Part shown: positions 23,776 through 30,006 of the stretch, piece after piece
How the letters are laid out: each line of letters starts with the position of its first letter
How positions within the stretch are numbered: position 1 is the first letter of the stretch
DNA from: Betaproteobacteria bacterium
GTDB taxonomy: Bacteria; Pseudomonadota; Gammaproteobacteria; Burkholderiales; SG8-41
DNA: 30,006 bases
Direction: 5' to 3'
Assembly: GCA_025363575.1 (NCBI GenBank)
Contig: JANYDM010000150.1
Location: 1 to 30,006, forward strand
Program-made: the position numbers and the translations under genes
The notes under the pieces: model-generated
The model's database searches: none
Seen by the model: only the letters and a program-made list of their open reading frames with translations
What the model was told of the DNA's origin: nothing

Positions 23776-23877
23776 CCGCGAAGCGCCTATCCGTTCGTGC
23801 TGATGTATAGAAGCACGAACGGCATCCACAATGCGACATCGTTCACCCTTCTATACCTCAGGCCGAACGGTTAGCGG
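23773..23877. repeat. Degenerate palindromic repeat after the second Bug gene
   Basis: CCGTTCGTGCT (23791-23801) and AGCACGAACGG (23812-23822) form a perfect 11-bp stem with a 10-base loop. A second copy in the opposite sense follows: CTTCTATACCTCAGGCCGAACGG is matched by the first arm plus loop with one gap-free block of mismatches, and outer GTAACCGC / GCGGTTAC ends pair as well. The unit resembles the widespread CCGTTCG...TGAGC...CGAACGG element known from many bacteria (recollection), here degenerate in the loop. It may also end transcription, although no T tract follows. Confidence 0.65.
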
Positions 23878-24234
23878 TTACGACACCAGCACCAAGGCTA
23901 TCGCGACGGCCCCCGGCAGCGCTTGAACGAAAAGTATTTTGCGATTGGCGGTGATGGTGCCGAACACGCCGGCAATAACTATGCAGGCGAGAAAGAACAC
24001 TTTGATCGCATGACCGCTGTCGCCGGCCAGCAATCCCCACACCAGGCCGGCGGCCAGGAAGCCGTTGTATAAGCCCTGATTCGCGGCCAGCGATTTCGAT
24101 GCCGCGGCGAATTCCGGCGTCAGCCCGAACGTGCGCCGGCCGAGCGGCTTGTCCCAGAACACCATCTCCAACAGCAGAAAATACACGTGCAGCAGCGCCA
24201 CCACTGCTACGGCAATATTGGCGGCGGTGCCCAC
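23878..24234 (-). CDS. DUF1304-family small membrane protein
   Basis: 118 residues from ATG at 24234, 5 bases after the stop of the LVIVD gene. Four hydrophobic helices are visible (about 5-25, 50-70, 77-95 and 98-117). The family core LLEMVFWDKPLGRRTFGL and LAANQGLYNGFLAAGLVWGL is present. The function is unknown. Operon position behind the LVIVD-repeat gene suggests a shared role. It is preceded on its 3' side by the palindromic repeat. Confidence 0.87.
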   Translation of the reverse strand: MGTAANIAVAVVALLHVYFLLLEMVFWDKPLGRRTFGLTPEFAAASKSLAANQGLYNGFLAAGLVWGLLAGDSGHAIKVFFLACIVIAGVFGTITANRKILFVQALPGAVAIALVLVS

Positions 24235-24239
24235 GGCGT

Positions 24240-25757
24240 TTATTTCAAGCCCGCGATTTTGCGCGCAGAACCCGTCAGTTCCAGGATATGCATCCCGGTA
24301 TTCGCGCGATCGACGATGTAGATGTAGCCACGGTCGTCGACTTCGACATTATTGGTCTGGATCGCGATCTTGCAGCTTTCGACGCCGTTGACTTTGACGC
24401 AGCGTTTCGCCGTGTCCTTGTTGATGGCGGGAATGTAGCGTGCGACCTCTGTCGGCCTGAACGGGTCGCGCACATCGACCACGCGCAACCCGGCGTTGAA
24501 CCAGGCGATGAAAACGAGCTTCTTGTAGTAGATCGGCCCCATGTCTTCGTTCGACGAGTGCGTGCCAAAGCGGCCGCCGCGCGCGCAGAAATCACCGGAC
24601 TTTTCCGGCACGTAATAGCTCGACACGTTGAATGGTTTCGTTTCGTCGGTGATGTCGACCATGAACATCATGTGATAATCCTCATGACATTCGTTTTGCG
24701 TCGATTCGTTGACAACCAGCAGGAAATCGCGCTTCGCCGGCTTGCCGGATTTGTCTTCCGCCGTCTTGGTGTGAAACTTAGCGAACTCCGGGACGACCAT
24801 GCCAAGCATGGGAAACGTCGTGTGCGCGCCGACCGTCGGGTACATGTCGAGGCGGCTGATCTGTGGATACAGCAGGTTCTCGGCCGTCGGCGCGAACGGA
24901 TCGCTGGATGCAGGATTACCTTTCAGCAACTTGTCGCGGTCGACGATCTGAATCACGCCGCCCTGCAGCGTACCGTAGCCGAAATACACGCGGTTGCCGA
25001 GCACGATAGGGCCGTGCGTGTCTTCCGGGATATTGTCGCCCGCCGCGCCCGGCTGCTGGCCGACCAGCGCAAAGTTGCGGATGAATTTTGGATGCGCGGG
25101 ATCGGAAAGATCGTAAATTTTCGTCATGCGCTTGGTGCGCCATTTCTCGGGCCGCCCGTCGGACACGAGGTAAGCGATGCCGGTGTCGCACTCCCACCAG
25201 TTCTTGTGCGTGTCTTTCAAGCCGCCGACTACCGTCGTGATCAGGCTCGGGCGCTCCGGACTCGTCACGTCCCACACTTCCTGCGACGTGGTGCCGCCGG
25301 TGCGCAGCATGTAAACCTTGGCCGGATCGCCTTTCGGCAGCTTCTTGCCGTCGCAGATGCGCACCATCTGCGCACCGCCCTGCTCGCCCAGCCCGGGCTC
25401 GCCGGCGATGTGCGTCAGGTACTTGGGATGTTTCGGATCGGTCACGTCGATGACCGAGGTGCCGTTGTTTTCTTTTTGCTTTGTGAGCGGGTTGTACGGC
25501 TGCGGGACTTCCTGCGTGCCGCCGTGGTGGCCGACGTACGCGATCCAGCGATCGCCCTGATGCTGAATCACCGGCTGATAAGCGCTGCGCGCCTGCAGAT
25601 CGCTGTAGCCGACCAACCGCATGTTCTGCGCTTCGACTTTGCGCGACGCGGGATGGACAAAAGGCGCATCCGCAGCGGCCGCATATCCGGCAACTACTGC
25701 CAGCGCGCACGCCAACGCGGGTACGACACGATTCAAAAACTTGCCATTACCTTGCAT
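24240..25757 (-). CDS. Secreted LVIVD-repeat beta-propeller protein
   Basis: 505 residues from ATG at 25757 with GGGGAGA upstream on the minus strand; longer frames start beyond the ribosome site. A signal peptide (FLNRVVPALACALAVVAGYAAA) is followed by repeats of the type hxDVTDPxxP: SVIDVTDPKHPKYLTHI, VWDVTSPERPSLITTV, IYDLSDPAHPKFIRNF, MVDITDETKPFNVSSY and VVDVRDPFRPTEVARYI, so a propeller of five to seven blades. LVIVD proteins are found in the periplasm or on the surface; their function is not known. It lies next to DUF1304 and diverges from the cupredoxin-like gene (118 bases). A possible disulfide is suggested by several Cys residues (CDTG, NECHED, KRCVK, ESCK). Confidence 0.86.
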   Translation of the reverse strand: MQGNGKFLNRVVPALACALAVVAGYAAAADAPFVHPASRKVEAQNMRLVGYSDLQARSAYQPVIQHQGDRWIAYVGHHGGTQEVPQPYNPLTKQKENNGTSVIDVTDPKHPKYLTHIAGEPGLGEQGGAQMVRICDGKKLPKGDPAKVYMLRTGGTTSQEVWDVTSPERPSLITTVVGGLKDTHKNWWECDTGIAYLVSDGRPEKWRTKRMTKIYDLSDPAHPKFIRNFALVGQQPGAAGDNIPEDTHGPIVLGNRVYFGYGTLQGGVIQIVDRDKLLKGNPASSDPFAPTAENLLYPQISRLDMYPTVGAHTTFPMLGMVVPEFAKFHTKTAEDKSGKPAKRDFLLVVNESTQNECHEDYHMMFMVDITDETKPFNVSSYYVPEKSGDFCARGGRFGTHSSNEDMGPIYYKKLVFIAWFNAGLRVVDVRDPFRPTEVARYIPAINKDTAKRCVKVNGVESCKIAIQTNNVEVDDRGYIYIVDRANTGMHILELTGSARKIAGLK

Positions 25758-25875
25758 GATCTCCCCTCGAATGATTTTTTTCGGCGTTGCCGGCCGTGGC
25801 CGGCGCGCCCTATGAATGCAGGGACGATTCTGGCATATTCCACGGCATCCAACCAGCACGACAGCACGCAATTTC

Positions 25876-26247
25876 ATGCATAAGCCCCCGGCCTTACTGC
25901 TCTGCCTTGCCCTATGCGCGACGACTGGCGCGCGCGCGGCCGGTGCGCCGGAGAAAACCTTCAGTATCGATATTGCCGGCGGCGCCGCGCCTGCCGCGCA
26001 GCGCGTGATCAAAGTCGAAAAAGGCGACGCAGTGCGCATACGCGTCACGAGCGACGCCGCGGGGGATCTGCATCTGCATGGCTACCGGCTGGAAATGAAA
26101 CTCGCGGCAGGCAAACCCGCGGAACTTGCGTTCCAGGCGTACGCGACCGGCCGCTATCCGATTGAATTGCACGCCCAGGCCAAGACGGGGAACCCGGCCG
26201 CGCATCGCGGCCCACCGCTGGCGACGCTCGAAGTGCATCCGAAATGA
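25876..26247 (+). CDS. Secreted cupredoxin-like protein
   Basis: 123 residues from ATG at 25876. A signal peptide (MHKPPALLLCLALCATTGA) ends near ARA. The mature part has KTFSIDIAGG, RVIKVEKGDAVRIRVTSDAA, HLHGYRLEMKLAAG and FQAYATGRYPIELHAQAKT, the strand pattern of a cupredoxin fold. There is no copper-binding Cys, and only a His-rich edge (HLH, HGY), so type I copper is doubtful; EfeO-like or metal-carrier members also lack it. The last bases overlap the start of the next gene (ATGA), indicating coupled translation. Confidence 0.8.
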   Translation: MHKPPALLLCLALCATTGARAAGAPEKTFSIDIAGGAAPAAQRVIKVEKGDAVRIRVTSDAAGDLHLHGYRLEMKLAAGKPAELAFQAYATGRYPIELHAQAKTGNPAAHRGPPLATLEVHPK

Positions 26248-27722
26248 CTCATGAACATTCCCTCGCCCCGCTTGCGGGGAGAGGGGGTCTGTTGAAGCTC
26301 CTCGCGTATGCAGCGCTTGGCACACCGCTGCTCGCGTGCGCGCATGCATTCGAAGAGCGTTACGACCTGCCCGCCCCGCTCTCCTATTTCACGACGGGTG
26401 CCGCGGCGGTCGTCATTCTCTCCTTCGTCGTCGCGCAATTGGTGGTCGAGCACACTAGCAGCACGACATCGTCCGGACGCGTCATTCGGCTGGGCGCATT
26501 GCTGCCCGCCCTGCGCATCGTCGCCCGCGCGATTGGACTATTCATTTTCGCACTGACAATTATCTGCGGCCTGTACGGTACCGCCGACCCGCAAATGAAC
26601 CTCGCGCCGAACATAGTGTGGATCATCTGGTGGGTCGGGCTCTCGTTAACCGTTGCATGTACAGGCAACATTTGGCCGGCGCTTGATCCCTGGCGCACGC
26701 TGTTCGATGCGGCCGATGCGCTCGCGCGACGCGTGGGCATGCGCAGCGGAATCGCACTAAATCGCCCCTATCCAAACGCGCTGGGTGCCTGGCCTGCCGT
26801 CGTATTGCTGCTCACCCTGAGCTGGTTCGAAGTGGCCTATCCAGAGGCGGCAGTGCCATATCGCCTCGCGTGCGTCGCGATCGCGTGGTCGGTCGTGACA
26901 TTGTCCGGCATGGTGCTGTTCGGCGCCGAACCGTGGCAACGCAATGCCGATGTATTCGCGGTCTACTTCGCCACTCTTGGGCGCTTCGCGCCGCTTTCGA
27001 TCGGCGCAGATTCGCGCAGCCTGTTCTTGCGCGCACCCGGCCGCGGCCTGATAGACGACTCCGCGGCGTCCATTGCCATCGTGTGCTTCGTCATCGCCAT
27101 GCTCTCGACTGTGTTGTTCGACGGTCTCTTGAGCGGCCAAATGTGGTGGCTAGCGCAGTCGAAAATTGCGCGCGCGCTGCCGATCCTGGTCGATGCCAAC
27201 GGCTATCGCATTGGCGCGGCCGGGCTCATAGGCGTATGGCTGGTGTTCTTAGGCGCGTACGCGCTGACCTGCCGGATTACGGCGTTGATCGTGCGCGACC
27301 ATACCTTCAGGAGCATCCTCCTGCTCTTCGCGCTCACGCTAGTGCCGATAGCCATCGCCTACAACCTCGCGCACAACTGTGCCAATTTTATCGTGCAGTG
27401 CCAGCAACTGATCGCGCTCGCGTCAGACCCGCTGGGCGTCAAATGGGACCTTTTCGGCACCGCCAATTTCCGGCCGGATATCGGGCTCGTCGATGCCAAA
27501 GTCACCTGGTACGTGGCAATAGGCGCCATTGTGGGCGGACATGTGTTCTCGGTGTGGCTCGCGCACCTCGTAGCGCTGCGCGAATTCGGCACGCGGCGGC
27601 GCGCGGCGATGGCGACGGTGCCGCTGACGCTGCTGATGGTCGTTTATACGGTGATCAGCCTGTCCATAATCGCCGAGCCAATGGTAAAGTTCGATATTCC
27701 GGAGTCGGTCATCAGCGATTAA
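26244..27722 (+). CDS. Polytopic membrane protein (family often annotated as fenitrothion hydrolase-like)
   Basis: 492 residues if started at ATG 26244, which overlaps the preceding stop. A TTG at 26292 (LKLLAYAALGTPLLACAHAF) with a strong GGGGAGAGGGGG upstream is an equally good start, and the first 16 codons come from a palindromic repeat. About ten to eleven hydrophobic helices follow. LDPWRTLFDAADA, AWPAVVLLLTLSWFEVAYPE, LFGAEPWQRNADVFAVYF and APLSIGADSRSLFLR are the better-conserved blocks. From memory the pattern recalls proteins labelled fenitrothion hydrolase, but activity on that pesticide cannot be inferred. It likely functions with the cupredoxin-like protein upstream. Confidence 0.7.
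   Translation: MTHEHSLAPLAGRGGLLKLLAYAALGTPLLACAHAFEERYDLPAPLSYFTTGAAAVVILSFVVAQLVVEHTSSTTSSGRVIRLGALLPALRIVARAIGLFIFALTIICGLYGTADPQMNLAPNIVWIIWWVGLSLTVACTGNIWPALDPWRTLFDAADALARRVGMRSGIALNRPYPNALGAWPAVVLLLTLSWFEVAYPEAAVPYRLACVAIAWSVVTLSGMVLFGAEPWQRNADVFAVYFATLGRFAPLSIGADSRSLFLRAPGRGLIDDSAASIAIVCFVIAMLSTVLFDGLLSGQMWWLAQSKIARALPILVDANGYRIGAAGLIGVWLVFLGAYALTCRITALIVRDHTFRSILLLFALTLVPIAIAYNLAHNCANFIVQCQQLIALASDPLGVKWDLFGTANFRPDIGLVDAKVTWYVAIGAIVGGHVFSVWLAHLVALREFGTRRRAAMATVPLTLLMVVYTVISLSIIAEPMVKFDIPESVISD
26260..26285. repeat. Palindrome CCCTCGCCCCGC-TT-GCGGGGAGAGGG
   Basis: CCCTCGCCCCGC (26260-26271) and GCGGGGAGAGGG (26274-26285) form a 12-bp stem with a single G-A mismatch around TT. It resembles the CCCTCTCCCGC...GCGGGAGAGGG palindrome found scattered between genes in many bacteria (recollection). 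Here it falls between the cupredoxin-like gene and the likely downstream start of the membrane protein, and its 3' arm supplies the ribosome-binding site. Confidence 0.75.
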
Positions 27723-27786
27723 GAAGAACAGCCAGCAGTCTCGCGCCGGAAGTCCAGACGTTTTCTTACACCACCAAGGGATACCC

Positions 27787-28425
27787 ATGATTTACGAAAT
27801 CAGGACCTATGACATCAAGCCCGGCTCGCTCGCCGAAGTCGAAAAACGCTACGGTGAAGCGTACGATCTGCGCAAGAAGCATTCACTGATCACCGCGTTC
27901 TTTCATACCGAGATCGGCCCGCTGAACCAGATCATTCACATCTGGAGCTACAAAGACCTTGCAGAGCGTGCGCGCATCCGCGCCGCCGCGGTCGCCGATA
28001 AATCGTGGCCGCCGAAGATCGGCGAATTCCTGACCTCGCAGCGCAGCGACATTTTCGAGCGGGCGCCGTTCTCGCCCGAATTCACGCCCAGCAGCGGTGG
28101 CCCCTACTTCGAAATGCGCACTTACACCTACGCGCCGGGCGCGCTGCCCAACGTGATGGAAAACTGGGGCAAAGCATTGCCCGAGCGCGTGAAGCTGAGC
28201 CCGCTCGTGTTCTGCGGCTACTCGGAACTGGGCAGCCTCAACAAATGGCTGCACATCTGGTCGTACCCGAATCTGGACGCTCGTAACAACACGCGCGACA
28301 AAGCGAAAGAAATGGGCATCTGGCCGCCGTCGGTGGTCGCGGCGAAATCGGGCGGCAAGAGCATTCCGTACGTCATGCAGGAAAACAAGATCGTCATGCC
28401 GTCGAGCTTCTCGCCGGTGAAGTAA
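27787..28425 (+). CDS. NIPSNAP family protein, two tandem domains
   Basis: 212 residues from ATG at 27787, with AAGGGA upstream. Two NIPSNAP domains are visible: residues 1-100 (MIYEIRTYDIKPGSLAEVEK, ITAFFHTEIGPLNQIIHIWS) and 107-212 (YFEMRTYTYAPGALPNVMEN, VFCGYSELGSLNKWLHIWSY). The conserved EIRTY/EMRTY start and HIWSY end recur in both. The domain has a ferredoxin-like dimeric fold; the function is uncertain in bacteria. The gene stands alone between the membrane protein gene and a good terminator. No signal peptide. Confidence 0.93.
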   Translation: MIYEIRTYDIKPGSLAEVEKRYGEAYDLRKKHSLITAFFHTEIGPLNQIIHIWSYKDLAERARIRAAAVADKSWPPKIGEFLTSQRSDIFERAPFSPEFTPSSGGPYFEMRTYTYAPGALPNVMENWGKALPERVKLSPLVFCGYSELGSLNKWLHIWSYPNLDARNNTRDKAKEMGIWPPSVVAAKSGGKSIPYVMQENKIVMPSSFSPVK

Positions 28426-28448
28426 ACGTTCTCGGCAACTGAATGCAC

Positions 28449-28475
28449 AAGGGGGCCCTAAGGCCCCCTTTTTTA
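28449..28475 (+). terminator. Rho-independent terminator after the NIPSNAP gene
   Basis: AAGGGGGCC (28449-28457) and GGCCCCCTT (28462-28470) form a 9-bp perfect stem with a 4-base loop CTAA, followed by a T tract. It lies 23 bases after the NIPSNAP stop. The stop of the opposite DUF72 gene lies within the T tract, so it may serve both sides, but only the plus side has a proper U run. Confidence 0.9.
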
Positions 28476-29255
28476 TTTTTTGGAAGCCCGGCGCTTAGCA
28501 GGCTTCTTACGCACCGGATCGGGACTGCGCGCATTGTCTTGAAGGTCTAGTGCGTTGCGGGTCGCGGCGCCGTACGCGGTATTGTCGAATATGCACCATA
28601 CGGTCTGCTCCGATGCTGCAATCTTCTTGAGCCTGACGGCCAGTCGGCGCAAGTAGGCCGCGGTATATGATGAGTAGTACATGCGCGGCGAACCATGCAG
28701 ACGAAAGTACGCGACATCGGGCCAGCCGCCTGGCTCAGCGGCAGCTTCGACTCCAGCCGGGTCGGCCGCTACACGCCCGATCTTGCATCCCTTCAGCAGC
28801 CGCCCCACGCGCGGGGTGAACCATGTTGCGTGGCGCGGCTCCAACATCACTATGCCTTTGTATTTTTTACGCAGCAGCTTGAAGAACGTTCCGGCCACGC
28901 GCGCATCGAATACCAGGCTCGGCGGGAGCTGGACGAGCAAGGCACCCAGCTTCTCGCCAAGCCCCGCGACTTCGCCGAGAAACGTCTCAAGCGGCTTCTT
29001 CACACTTGTGAGTCGATGCTCATGAGTAATCGTTTTCGGCAACTTGACGGAGAACCGGAACGAAGCGGGAACACTTGCCGCCCACTTCGCGTAAGTTGCG
29101 GGACGGTGCGGCCGGTAGAAGGAGGAGTTAATCTCGACGGCGGAAAACCGCTGCGAGTAGGACTCGAGATGACTGCCGGCCGCGGGAAAACGCTTGCGGA
29201 ATTGCGGGGGCAGACTCCAGCCGGCGCAACCGATGTATATGAGTGGAGATGACAT
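28473..29255 (-). CDS. DUF72 protein, short type
   Basis: 260 residues from ATG at 29255. The TIM-barrel-like DUF72 family is shown by YIGCAGWSLPPQFRKRFP, FSAVEINSSFYRPHRPATYA, FRFSVKLPKTITHEHRL, LGALLVQLPPSLVFD, VMLEPRHATWF and VAYFRLHGSPRMYYSSY, then WCIFDNTAYGAATRNA. The C-terminal tail is Lys/Arg-rich. Function is unknown. It lies head to head with a different DUF72 gene at 29300, with 44 bases between starts. The ribosome site is weak. Confidence 0.92.
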   Translation of the reverse strand: MSSPLIYIGCAGWSLPPQFRKRFPAAGSHLESYSQRFSAVEINSSFYRPHRPATYAKWAASVPASFRFSVKLPKTITHEHRLTSVKKPLETFLGEVAGLGEKLGALLVQLPPSLVFDARVAGTFFKLLRKKYKGIVMLEPRHATWFTPRVGRLLKGCKIGRVAADPAGVEAAAEPGGWPDVAYFRLHGSPRMYYSSYTAAYLRRLAVRLKKIAASEQTVWCIFDNTAYGAATRNALDLQDNARSPDPVRKKPAKRRASKK

Positions 29256-29299
29256 GACTGACAGACAGGCAAAAGCGCACGGCGTTCATTGGAGGCACC

Positions 29300-30006
29300 A
29301 TGGCTAAACAGGGGCAGATTCGCGTGGGTATAGGTGGGTGGACTTACGAGCCCTGGCGCGACAATTTTTATCCGGCCGACCTCACGCAGAAGCGCGAGCT
29401 CGAATATGCGAGCCGGCACGTAACGGCTATCGAGATCAATGGCACCTACTACCGCACGCCGACGGCATCGAGCTTCGCCAAATGGCACGACGCGACACCG
29501 GATGATTTCATTTTCTCAGTCAAGGTGCTCCGCTATATCCCCGTTCGCCGCGTGCTGGCCGAAGCCGGCGAAGCGATCGACCGCTTCGTCAATACTGGAT
29601 TGGCCGAGCTCGGCGACAAACTCGGCCCCCTGCTCTGGCAGTTCGGCCCGTCCAAGAAATTCGATCCGGAGGATTTTGCAGCCTTCCTGAAACTGCTGCC
29701 GGCCACGACCGGTGGCATCCCGCTTCGCCACGCGCTGGAAGTCCGCCATCCGAGCTTCGCCACTCCCGAATTCATCGCCCTCGCACGCAAACATGGCGCC
29801 GCCGTAGTCTTCGCTGACTCCGACGAATATCAATGCATCGCCGATCTGACCGCTGACTTTGTCTACGCGCGCCTAATGAAGGCCGATGCCAAGGTGGCCA
29901 CCGGCTACACCCCGAAAGCACTGACGTCATGGACCAAAAACGTTCAGAGCTGGGCGCAAGGCAGCGAGCCGGCCGGATTGCCTCACATCGACAAGAAACC
30001 CGCCAA
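29300..30006 (+). CDS. DUF72 protein, second type, 3' end cut by the window edge
   Basis: 235 complete codons from ATG at 29300, with GGAGG 4 bases upstream, open to the window end. The blocks are VGIGGWTYEPWRDNFYPADL, VTAIEINGTYYRTPTASSFA, FIFSVKVLRYIPVRRVLAEA, LGDKLGPLLWQFGPSKKFDP, HALEVRHPSFATPEF and FVYARLMKADAKVATGY. It is clearly in DUF72 but differs from its divergent neighbour (RYIPVRRVLAEAGEAIDRFV instead of KTITHEHRL). The family function is unknown. The remaining 20-70 residues lie beyond the window. Confidence 0.93.
   Translation, partial: MAKQGQIRVGIGGWTYEPWRDNFYPADLTQKRELEYASRHVTAIEINGTYYRTPTASSFAKWHDATPDDFIFSVKVLRYIPVRRVLAEAGEAIDRFVNTGLAELGDKLGPLLWQFGPSKKFDPEDFAAFLKLLPATTGGIPLRHALEVRHPSFATPEFIALARKHGAAVVFADSDEYQCIADLTADFVYARLMKADAKVATGYTPKALTSWTKNVQSWAQGSEPAGLPHIDKKPA

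Noticed and set aside
24099..25883. Long open frame antisense to the LVIVD gene (594 codons)
   Set aside because: High-GC codon bias opens the reverse strand; the protein is Asp/Arg/Val-rich with no family, while the minus-strand gene has signal peptide and repeats.
26244..27722. Naming the membrane protein a pesticide hydrolase
   Set aside because: Resemblance is to an annotation label recalled from other genomes; no catalytic motif is visible, so no activity is claimed.
1..30006. CRISPR arrays, tRNA or rRNA genes, insertion sequences, prophage
   Set aside because: No regularly spaced direct repeats, no cloverleaf or rRNA signature and no transposase or integrase motif were seen on either strand; a full scan by software was not possible.

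Overview
The window is GC-rich, densely packed bacterial chromosome. The block xseA - exbB - exbD - lpxK - trm112-like - kdsB - adk is, from memory, a typical betaproteobacterial (Burkholderiales-like) gene order. Two stand-alone Bug/TctC-type solute-binding proteins and promoters of the GGTATAATC kind fit that assignment. LpxK and KdsB show a Gram-negative lipopolysaccharide maker. No rRNA, tRNA, CRISPR array, transposase or phage gene was seen. The organism looks like a little-studied environmental betaproteobacterium, but the species cannot be read from this sequence.

Layout. 1-771: 5' part of xseA on the minus strand, cut by the window edge. 772-1357: non-coding, holding an AT-rich patch and a pair of DnaA-box-like 9-mers. 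1358-5364: envelope block exbBD (proton-driven energiser), lpxK, a Trm112-like small protein, kdsB and adk; inverted repeats built on a 7-base period lie directly before lpxK and kdsB. 5474-8924: PPi-dependent phosphofructokinase and a proton-pumping pyrophosphatase of the K+-independent type, closed by a strong terminator. With adk this is a pyrophosphate/adenylate energy cluster. 9207-10791: gamma-carbonic-anhydrase-like protein, a small unknown protein and an orphan ParA ATPase.

11053-20570 is the most unusual part. A Bug-family binding protein (minus) diverges from a tightly packed plus-strand run: a two-subunit aconitase/isopropylmalate-dehydratase-like enzyme, then ygiB/yjfM-, ygiC/yjfC- and yjfL-like genes, ygiQ, a small cupin and an ABC exporter. 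The aconitase-like pair keeps its iron-sulfur cysteines but has lost the catalytic Ser-Arg motif of the small subunit and one substrate-binding Arg of the large subunit, so its reaction is probably not a standard one. Its small subunit overlaps the ygiB-like gene by 4 bases.

20571-30006: a GNAT acetyltransferase broken by one in-frame amber codon, a SnoaL/NTF2-like protein, a D-Ala-D-Ala-ligase-like ATP-grasp enzyme, a second orphan Bug protein followed by a degenerate palindromic repeat, then DUF1304 and LVIVD-repeat genes diverging from a cupredoxin-like secreted protein and a polytopic membrane protein. A NIPSNAP protein with a good terminator follows, and finally two different DUF72 proteins head to head, the second cut by the window end.

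Most housekeeping calls are secure from motifs. The functions of the 12-18 kb operon and of the 23.9-27.7 kb locus are inference. No database search was possible.
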